NCBI GenBank assembly: GCA_024642445.1
Contig: JAHEBG010000111.1
Coordinates: forward strand, 1-5,076
Direction of reading: 5' to 3'
Origin: Gammaproteobacteria bacterium
GTDB taxonomy: Bacteria; Pseudomonadota; Gammaproteobacteria; Xanthomonadales; Xanthomonadaceae
DNA length: 5,076 nucleotides
The position numbers and the translations under genes are program-made. Of the stretch, positions 1-4,706 are shown in pieces; position 1 is the first letter of the stretch; the number at the start of each line of letters is the position of its first letter. The notes below the pieces were generated by a model. That model had not been told where the DNA came from. It worked only from the letters and a program-made list of their open reading frames with translations, and ran no database searches.

Positions 1-1
1 T

Positions 2-739
2 CCGATCCTTCTTCTTGCCAGCGCCGCAACACAGACAGCGGTTCCGGACGCACCAGGGGGTGGGTTGAATTATCTGCAATTGATACTGCATGCCAGTCTG
101 CCGGTGCAGATCGTCATGGTATTGCTGGTGGCCGCGTCAATTCTGAGCTGGTTCATCATTTTTGGAAAATCCACCGTATTTCGGGCAGCAACCCTTGAAG
201 CCGACCGCTTCGAAGAGCGTTTTTGGTCGGGCGCCGATTTAAACAAGCTGTATCGGGATGCCACTGATCAGTCGCGTGAGGTTTCGGGTATGGAAGCGAT
301 TTTCGAGGCCGGTTACCGCGAATACCTGCGCTTACGCATGCAAAATAGCCAGGTGGATATCCGCACGCAAGTGGAAGGCGCGCAACGTGCCATGCGTGCC
401 ACTATTGCCCGCGAGGTGGATGCCCTTGACCATAATCTGGAAACCCTGGCCAATGTCGGATCAACCGCGCCGTATGTCGGTTTGGTCGGAACCGTTTTCG
501 GCATCATGGTGTCCTTCCACGGATTAGCTAATAACAAGCAGGCTACCATCGCCTCAGTGGCACCGGGTATTTCCGAAGCCTTGATCGCTACCGCTATGGG
601 TCTTTTCGCCGCCATTCCGGCGGTATGGGCCTATAACCGCTATTCTTCGCGCTCTGAGCGTGTTTCGGTACGCTATGAAAGCTTTGCCGAGGAATTCTCC
701 TCTATATTGCAGCGCCAGTCTCCGGCCGACCACGCTTGA
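2..739 (+). CDS. tolQ: TolQ, inner-membrane proton-channel subunit of Tol-Pal (5' end probably outside window)
   Basis: TolQ is a MotA/TolQ/ExbB family protein. With TolR it forms the proton-motive-force-driven stator that energises TolA during outer-membrane constriction. Counting from the TTG at 65 (224 residues), TM1 spans about 13-34, a cytoplasmic loop about 35-125, TM2 about 130-152 and TM3 about 168-190. Family signatures are FWSGADL (53-59), EGAQRAM (104-110), GSTAPYVGLVGTVFGIM (132-148) and APGISEALIATAMGLFAAIPA (166-186). Thr143 and Thr176 match the E. coli channel threonines 145 and 178. The frame is open leftward to the window edge; bases 2-64 encode 21 protein-like residues ending PDAPGGG with no ATG, GTG or TTG. 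I therefore favour a start outside the window, as I recall longer TolQ N-termini in Xanthomonadales. The alternative is TTG 65 with AGGGGG at 55-60. TGA at 737-739; tolR starts 10 bases later. Identity is secure; the start is uncertain. Confidence 0.95.
   Translation, partial: PILLLASAATQTAVPDAPGGGLNYLQLILHASLPVQIVMVLLVAASILSWFIIFGKSTVFRAATLEADRFEERFWSGADLNKLYRDATDQSREVSGMEAIFEAGYREYLRLRMQNSQVDIRTQVEGAQRAMRATIAREVDALDHNLETLANVGSTAPYVGLVGTVFGIMVSFHGLANNKQATIASVAPGISEALIATAMGLFAAIPAVWAYNRYSSRSERVSVRYESFAEEFSSILQRQSPADHA
55..60 (+). promoter_or_regulatory. Candidate ribosome binding site for an internal TTG start of tolQ
   Basis: The purine run AGGGGG lies four bases upstream of the TTG at 65, which would give a TolQ beginning MNYLQLI. 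The spacing is shorter than usual. The same bases encode the Gly-rich PGGG of the upstream open frame, which would explain the G-run without any ribosome-binding role. It is listed because it decides between the two possible tolQ starts. Confidence 0.25.
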
Positions 740-742
740 GGG
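738..742 (+). promoter_or_regulatory. Ribosome binding site of tolR
   Basis: GAGGG overlaps the tolQ stop codon and sits seven bases before ATG 750. It supports the 144-residue TolR over an in-frame upstream start at 660, which would add 30 residues read out of frame through the tolQ C-terminus. Confidence 0.7.
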
Positions 743-749
743 TCACGGA

Positions 750-1184
750 ATGAGCGCTGCCAGCTTCAATCGCCGTCATAAGAAACGCAAGCTGAAAGCG
801 GAAATCAATGTCGTACCCTATATCGACGTGATGCTGGTACTCCTGATTATTTTCATGGTCACTGCGCCCTTGTTGAATTTGGGTGTGGATATCGATCTGC
901 CCAAGTCCACCGCGAAATCGATTGAACAGAAAAAAGAACCGATCGTGGTGGTGGTTGACCCTGACGGAAGTTACAGCCTGAAAATGCAGGATATGCCGCA
1001 ACAGAAAGTGGACGCCGCGATGTTGACCGCGAAAGTTTCCGCGTTCGTTGCCAGCAATCCGGACGTGGCCGTTTTTGTCGCCGGTGACCGCAGTTCGAGC
1101 TACGACACGGTGTATCAGGCCATGGTATTGCTGCAGCAGGCGGGCGTTGAGCGCGTCGGTCTGATGAGCAATTCGGCCGACTGA
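750..1184 (+). CDS. tolR: TolR, inner-membrane stator subunit of Tol-Pal
   Basis: TolR is an ExbD/TolR family protein of 144 residues, close to the usual size (about 140-150). It has a basic cytoplasmic N-terminus (RRHKKRKLK, 8-16) and one transmembrane helix at about 21-40. That helix carries Asp26 in VPYIDVMLVLL, the equivalent of E. coli TolR Asp23, which takes part in proton translocation. A periplasmic domain (about 45-144) follows, with the family pattern GVDIDLPKS (47-55), a VVVVDPDGSY strand, FVAGDRSSSYDTVYQAM and a C-terminal GVERVGLMS. With TolQ it converts proton motive force into movement of TolA. ATG 750 is chosen because GAGGG at 738-742 precedes it and the protein then begins directly with the basic segment. 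It lies 10 bases after tolQ and 4 bases before tolA. All key residues are present and nothing looks broken. Confidence 0.97.
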   Translation: MSAASFNRRHKKRKLKAEINVVPYIDVMLVLLIIFMVTAPLLNLGVDIDLPKSTAKSIEQKKEPIVVVVDPDGSYSLKMQDMPQQKVDAAMLTAKVSAFVASNPDVAVFVAGDRSSSYDTVYQAMVLLQQAGVERVGLMSNSAD

Positions 1185-1188
1185 CCCC

Positions 1189-2064
1189 ATGGCCAAAGCA
1201 ACGCCGCCGAATCGACGGGCGCTTATTTCCACCATTGCTTTGCATGCAGCCTTCATTGGCTTGGCCTGGCTGGCTTCCATTTGGGTGATCCCCTCGTACG
1301 ATTCCGGTGGACAAGGCGAGCCGGTGGTGGCAACACTTCAGATATCGAAAGCCGATTTGGCCCGCGCCAAAAAGGCAGTGCGTGATGCCGAAAAAGCACA
1401 AGCCAGCCAACCCAAGCCTGAGCCACGTCCGCAGACCAGCGAAAAACCGCTGCAACAAACCGCGCAAACCTGGGTTGACCGGCCCGACACCGAAGTGCAG
1501 GAAGAAGTGCAGCGTATGGCTGCACTGCCAAGCGATGCACTGCAGGAACAGAAGCTCAAGCAGAAACAGGCGCAGGTGGAGTTGACCGACGATGTTAAAA
1601 AAGATCTGGCGGAAGAAAACCGACAGCGTTTGATCAAACAACAACTGGATGCCGTGCGTAAGCAACGTGCCGAATTGCAAGCCGATGTCGAAGCCGCTAA
1701 AATTACTGAGTTGGCCTCGGCCGGAAAGCCCCGAACGTCGGCCAAGCCGGAAACCGCAGCCGGTATGGCCGGTACCGATAACGGCTTAAGTGGCCGTTAT
1801 AAAACGGCGCTGAATGCCACTGCACGCGCCAATTGGAATACCGTACAGATTCCTGAACAGACCCGTTGTCAGGTGGAATTTACCCAGATTCGAGGCGGCG
1901 AAGTGATTGATGTCAACTTTCTTTCCTGCCCGCTGAATACCGCGGGGCGCGATTCGATAGAGCGCGCCTTGTATAAATCTCCCATGCCTTACGCTGGCTT
2001 TGAGTCGGTATTTCAGCGTAAAGTAACCCTATTGTTCTGTTATCCCGATGAGGTTTGCCAATGA
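1189..2064 (+). CDS. tolA: TolA, periplasm-spanning energy transducer of Tol-Pal
   Basis: This is a 291-residue TolA, shorter than the 421 residues of E. coli because the central region is reduced. Domain I is a short basic N-terminus plus one membrane helix at about 11-34. In it Thr15, His19 and Ser30 fall at the spacing of the TonB/TolA Ser-His-Leu-Ser face that contacts the stator, with Ser replaced by Thr and the Leu position occupied by Ala26. Domain II (about 52-195) is charged and Gln/Glu/Lys/Ala-rich, helical or coiled-coil in character, without the KAAAEAK-type repeats of E. coli. Domain III (about 200-291) is the compact TolA/TonB-like C-terminal domain that contacts TolB, Pal and CpoB. 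It starts near SGRYKTALNATARANW and holds Cys227, Cys247, Cys284 and Cys290. No clear Shine-Dalgarno sequence precedes ATG 1189; with a 4-base gap after tolR, coupling is likely. The stop overlaps the tolB start (ATGA). Confidence 0.95.
   Translation: MAKATPPNRRALISTIALHAAFIGLAWLASIWVIPSYDSGGQGEPVVATLQISKADLARAKKAVRDAEKAQASQPKPEPRPQTSEKPLQQTAQTWVDRPDTEVQEEVQRMAALPSDALQEQKLKQKQAQVELTDDVKKDLAEENRQRLIKQQLDAVRKQRAELQADVEAAKITELASAGKPRTSAKPETAAGMAGTDNGLSGRYKTALNATARANWNTVQIPEQTRCQVEFTQIRGGEVIDVNFLSCPLNTAGRDSIERALYKSPMPYAGFESVFQRKVTLLFCYPDEVCQ
1506..1526. repeat. Perfect 8-bp hairpin inside tolA
   Basis: AGTGCAGC (1506-1513) and GCTGCACT (1519-1526) are exact reverse complements around the 5-base loop GTATG. 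No T-tract follows, so it is not an intrinsic terminator. The surroundings are repetitive: GAAGTGCAG occurs at 1492-1500 and 1504-1512, and TGCACTGC at 1521-1528 and 1536-1543. These match Glu/Gln-rich coiled-coil codons of TolA domain II, so codon-level repetition is the simplest explanation. Confidence 0.4.
2050..2053 (+). promoter_or_regulatory. Ribosome binding site of tolB
   Basis: GAGG within the last tolA codons lies seven bases before ATG 2061. It decides the tolB start in favour of ATG 2061 over the in-frame TTG at 2055, which would be only one base from the site and would place M-P ahead of an otherwise normal signal peptide. Confidence 0.7.
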
Positions 2065-3368
2065 GAAAAATCCTGTTGAGCTGTGTATTGGCGATTACCC
2101 TTCCGTTTCAGGTTTTGGCGCAGTCTTTGGATGCCGGCGTGGTGGTGGGCAATGAAGCCGCCATTTCCATTGCCGTGGTGCCCATGCCGTATCAAGGCAG
2201 CGGAGCGCCGCCGGCGCATGCCATTGATGACATCATCCGCAACGATCTGAACCGTTCGGGGCAATTCCGCGCCTTGGACCCGGCGCGCATCACAGAAAAA
2301 CCGGTGCGCAGCGCCGATGTCCGTTTTGCCGAATGGAAAACGCTGAAGCAGGATTTTCTGGTGGTGGGCCGCATTCTGGATGCCGGCGAAGGCAATTTCA
2401 ATATCCAATACGAATTGATGGATGTTGCCAAGCAACAGATTCTTCTGGCACTTTCAGTTCCGGCCCGGGCCAGCAGTGTGCGCCGTCCGGCGCACCAGAT
2501 TGCCGATCAAATTTATGAAAAAATCACCGGCGTACGTGGTGCTTTCGACACCCGCATAGCGTATGTCACGGCCAGTGGCTTGGGTCAGGGCATTGAATAC
2601 CGCCTGATGGTGGCCGATTCCGATGGGTTTAATCCGCAGACTTTGGTACGTTCCCGCGAGCCGTTGCTATCGCCGGCCTGGAGCCCCGATGGCCGCCGTA
2701 TTGCCTATGTCAGTTTCCAGAAAGGCAGCTCCGCGGTGTATATCGTGGAACTGGCAACCGGCGTTGGCGCTACCGATCCGGTTTCCAGTGCCCGCGGCAT
2801 CAACGGTGCACCGGCGTTTTCCCCCGACGGCAGCAAACTGGCCTTAACCCTATCGAAATCCGGCAATCCCGAAATCTACGTGATGGATATCGCCAGCCGC
2901 TCTCTGCGCCAGATCACCACCCATTACGGCATTGATACCGAAGCAGTGTGGACGCCCGATGGCCAGAATCTGTTGTTTACCTCCGACCGCGGCGGCAAGC
3001 CTCAGATTTACCAGGTTTCGGCGCAGGGGGGCGACGCCAAGCGTGTCAGTTTTTCGGGTGAATACAATGCCCGCGCGTCGGTGTCGTTCGATGGAAAGAA
3101 AATTGCCATGGCACAAGGCTCTGGCAATGTTTACCGTATCGCCGTGCTTGACCGCAGTTTTGGTGGTAATGGCCGCTGGCAGGTATTGTCGCCGGGCAAT
3201 CTCGATGAGTCGCCCAGTTTTGCGCCGAATGCCAGCATGATTTTGTACGCCACCAAAGAAGGCCGTCGTGGCGTGTTGTATGCGGTGTCGTCCGATGGAC
3301 GGGTCCGCCAGCGTTTGGTTTTGTCCGAAGGGGATGTGCGCGAGCCTGCATGGTCGCCGTATCGTTAA
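2061..3368 (+). CDS. tolB: TolB, periplasmic beta-propeller protein of Tol-Pal
   Basis: TolB is 435 residues here, against 430 in E. coli. A Sec signal peptide covers 1-20 (basic MRK, hydrophobic core, cleavage VLA|Q). The short N-terminal strand after it (about 21-40, SLDAGVVVG...IAVVPM) corresponds to the TolB box that binds TolA. The N-terminal domain runs to about 160, ending in EKITGVRGAFDTRIAYV. A six-bladed PD40/WD40-like propeller follows, with blade motifs PAWSPDGRRIAYV (205-217), PAFSPDGSKLAL (251-262), AVWTPDGQNLLFTSD (295-309), ASVSFDGKKIAM (339-350), PSFAPNASMILY (385-396) and the closing PAWSPYR (429-435). The propeller face binds Pal in competition with peptidoglycan. ATG 2061 overlaps the tolA stop by four bases (ATGA), which implies translational coupling. 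TAA at 3366-3368. The family assignment is unambiguous. Confidence 0.97.
   Translation: MRKILLSCVLAITLPFQVLAQSLDAGVVVGNEAAISIAVVPMPYQGSGAPPAHAIDDIIRNDLNRSGQFRALDPARITEKPVRSADVRFAEWKTLKQDFLVVGRILDAGEGNFNIQYELMDVAKQQILLALSVPARASSVRRPAHQIADQIYEKITGVRGAFDTRIAYVTASGLGQGIEYRLMVADSDGFNPQTLVRSREPLLSPAWSPDGRRIAYVSFQKGSSAVYIVELATGVGATDPVSSARGINGAPAFSPDGSKLALTLSKSGNPEIYVMDIASRSLRQITTHYGIDTEAVWTPDGQNLLFTSDRGGKPQIYQVSAQGGDAKRVSFSGEYNARASVSFDGKKIAMAQGSGNVYRIAVLDRSFGGNGRWQVLSPGNLDESPSFAPNASMILYATKEGRRGVLYAVSSDGRVRQRLVLSEGDVREPAWSPYR
2462..2495. repeat. Adjacent palindrome and tetraloop hairpin inside tolB
   Basis: A perfect 10-bp palindrome GGCCCGGGCC (2462-2471) is followed six bases later by a perfect 7-bp hairpin, GTGCGCC (2478-2484) and GGCGCAC (2489-2495), around the 4-base loop GTCC. 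Six of the seven hairpin pairs are G-C. There is no T-tract, so it is not a terminator. It lies in coding sequence for the Ser-Val-Arg-Arg-Pro region (residues about 134-145) of TolB. A role is not shown. Confidence 0.35.
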
Positions 3369-3400
3369 TTGTTCCGTGTTGTTCCAATCCAGAGGTGTTT
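3369..3400 (+). other. tolB-pal intergenic gap with a 7-bp direct repeat
   Basis: This 32-base gap is the longest in the cluster. It contains TTGTTCC twice (3369-3375 and 3379-3385), starting 10 bases apart, which is about one helical turn. The pal ribosome binding site follows. No -35/-10 pair was recognised. Pal is usually far more abundant than the other Tol proteins, so an element that sets its expression would be expected around here, but none is demonstrated. Confidence 0.3.
3391..3395 (+). promoter_or_regulatory. Ribosome binding site of pal
   Basis: AGAGG lies five bases before ATG 3401. It supports ATG 3401, which gives a standard lipoprotein signal peptide. It argues against an in-frame upstream start at 3350, which would prefix 17 residues read out of frame through the end of tolB. 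Confidence 0.75.
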
Positions 3401-3931
3401 ATGAATAAGACTATGAAATTCGCCATGCTGTTAACCGCCTGTGTGGCATTGGCCGCTTGTAACAAGAAAGTGAAAGAAACCGATGGTGATACCACCGCCA
3501 ATAACGGCAATACGCAGAATCAGGGCGGCGATCAGGGCAGTGCCATCACCGAGCAGGGCGCCTTTACGCCCGCTGATCTGGACAGCAACAGCTGTCTGAT
3601 GCAGCGCGTGATTTATTTTGACTACGATCAGGATTTGCTGAAGCCGGAGTATCAGGCTATCGTCGCCTGCCACGCCAAGTACCTACGCGATCGCCCGGCA
3701 GCCCAGATGCGTCTGGAAGGCCACGCCGATGAGCGCGGTACCCGTGAATACAACATGGCTCTGGGTGAGCGTCGTGCCAACGGCGTCAATTCGGCATTTG
3801 CCGCCAATTCGGCCGATTCGGGACGTATTGATGTGGTCAGTTCCGGTGAAGAACGCCCGGTCTGTCTGGACAGTGCGGAATCGTGCTGGTCGCAGAATCG
3901 TCGGGTTGTCATCAGCTACAGCGTAAAGTGA
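3401..3931 (+). CDS. pal: Pal, peptidoglycan-associated outer-membrane lipoprotein
   Basis: Pal has 176 residues. A lipoprotein signal peptide ends in the lipobox Leu17-Ala18-Ala19-Cys20; Asn21 at position +2 is not an inner-membrane retention Asp, so outer-membrane sorting is expected. A flexible Asn/Gln/Gly/Thr-rich linker (about 21-55) precedes an OmpA-like domain (about 60-176). Its motifs are VIYFDYDQDLLKPEY (70-84) and EGHADERGTREYNMALGERR (106-125), with the OmpA-family pattern N118-x2-L-G-x2-R-A-x2-V129. Asp110 and Arg125 have the spacing of the meso-diaminopimelate-binding pair of OmpA-like domains. Four cysteines in the domain (65, 90, 155, 162) could form two disulfides; E. coli Pal lacks them, and they match my memory of Xanthomonadales Pal. 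It anchors the outer membrane to peptidoglycan and binds TolB and TolA. A second in-frame Met at residue 5 would also keep the signal peptide. Confidence 0.97.
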   Translation: MNKTMKFAMLLTACVALAACNKKVKETDGDTTANNGNTQNQGGDQGSAITEQGAFTPADLDSNSCLMQRVIYFDYDQDLLKPEYQAIVACHAKYLRDRPAAQMRLEGHADERGTREYNMALGERRANGVNSAFAANSADSGRIDVVSSGEERPVCLDSAESCWSQNRRVVISYSVK

Positions 3932-3935
3932 TCGG

Positions 3936-4706
3936 ATGAAACGCTTGCTTACGGTAACGGCTGTTCTGGCATGCGCCTGCATGCCGGCAATGGCCCAGCG
4001 TACCAGTCTGGCTGACCGAGTTGCCGCTCTGGAGCAGCAGTCTGCCAGTCAAAATCAGGGCGCCAGTCAGGCCAATATGGAGCTGCTGAACCGGACTACG
4101 CAGATGCAGGATGAAATCCGGACATTGCGTTCCTTGGTGGAACAGTTGCAGAACGACTTGGAGCAGGCCCGGCAACGCAACCGCGAGCAATACATCGATA
4201 TGGATTCGCGGGTGAGTGCATTGGAGCAACCCGGGGTAGCGGTAAAGCCGGCAAACGGTAGCAGCGCCAACCCTGCGGTCGAAACGGTTGCACCTGCAGT
4301 TCCTGTGTCGCCGCCCTCGGCCGGTGAATCGGCCGACTACCAGGCCGCGTATGCGCTGCTGATTAAGCAGGGCGATGCAGTGGCTGCCGTTCGTCTGTTC
4401 CAGGCCTTTTTGCAGACCTATCCCGATAGCGCACTGGCACCAAATGCCTGGTATTGGTTGGGGGAAAGCTACTATATCACCCGAAATTTCGGTCTGGCAT
4501 TGCAGAGCTTCGAGGTCATCGGTCAGCGTTTCAGCGGCTCAAGCAAAGCGCCGGATGCCCTGCTCAAATCCGGCTATTGCCTGATTGAGCTGAAGAACAC
4601 CGCCAAAGGTCGCGCCGTTCTTGAGCAAGTGATTGCCCGCTACCCAAGCCATCCGGTGGCAGACATGGCACGTAGCCGCCTGCGCGGGTTGAGCCTTGAT
4701 CAGTGA
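3936..4706 (+). CDS. cpoB: CpoB (YbgF), periplasmic coordinator of peptidoglycan synthesis and Tol-Pal
   Basis: CpoB has 256 residues, against 263 in E. coli. A Sec signal peptide covers 1-20 (MKRLL..., cleavage AMA|Q). An N-terminal coiled coil with heptad-like Leu/Met spacing (about 25-97, Glu/Gln-rich) is the trimerisation region. A Pro/Ala/Val/Ser-rich linker (98-130) leads to a TPR domain (about 134-252) with three repeat-like units: AYALLIKQGDAVAAVRLFQAFLQTYP, AWYWLGESYYITRNFGLALQSFEVI and ALLKSGYCLIELKNTAKGRAVLEQVIARYP (first residue of each near 138, 171 and 208). In E. coli, CpoB binds TolA and PBP1B and couples outer-membrane constriction to septal peptidoglycan synthesis; the position directly after pal supports the same role. 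The gap to pal is 4 bases and no strong Shine-Dalgarno is visible, so coupling is likely. Cys13 and Cys15 lie in the signal peptide, but V-L-A-C after only about nine hydrophobic residues is a poor lipobox. Confidence 0.94.
   Translation: MKRLLTVTAVLACACMPAMAQRTSLADRVAALEQQSASQNQGASQANMELLNRTTQMQDEIRTLRSLVEQLQNDLEQARQRNREQYIDMDSRVSALEQPGVAVKPANGSSANPAVETVAPAVPVSPPSAGESADYQAAYALLIKQGDAVAAVRLFQAFLQTYPDSALAPNAWYWLGESYYITRNFGLALQSFEVIGQRFSGSSKAPDALLKSGYCLIELKNTAKGRAVLEQVIARYPSHPVADMARSRLRGLSLDQ

Noticed and set aside
660..749. Upstream in-frame extension of tolR from ATG 660
   Set aside because: The added 30 residues read out of frame through the conserved TolQ C-terminus, and ATG 750 has its own ribosome binding site.
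702..1280. Minus-strand open frame of 192 codons over tolR
   Set aside because: It is the antisense shadow of tolR and the start of tolA; its His/Arg-rich composition shows no family features.
859..1680. Long open frame (273 codons) on the minus strand across tolR and tolA
   Set aside because: It lies wholly antisense to two unmistakable genes, has a low-complexity Leu/Phe/Arg-rich translation with no recognisable domain, and arises from codon bias of the true frames.
2055..2060. TTG 2055 as the tolB start
   Set aside because: It lies one base after GAGG, too close for initiation, while ATG 2061 has proper spacing and starts a normal signal peptide.
2148..2174. GGCAATG/CATTGCC inverted repeat near the tolB 5' end
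   Set aside because: Seven pairs around a 13-base loop inside coding sequence, with no T-tract and no link to a start or stop; likely chance.
3963..3980. Possible lipobox in the CpoB signal peptide (Cys13 or Cys15)
   Set aside because: V-L-A-C has an unusual -2 residue and a very short hydrophobic core before it, whereas AMA|Q at 18-21 is a standard signal peptidase I site that matches periplasmic CpoB.
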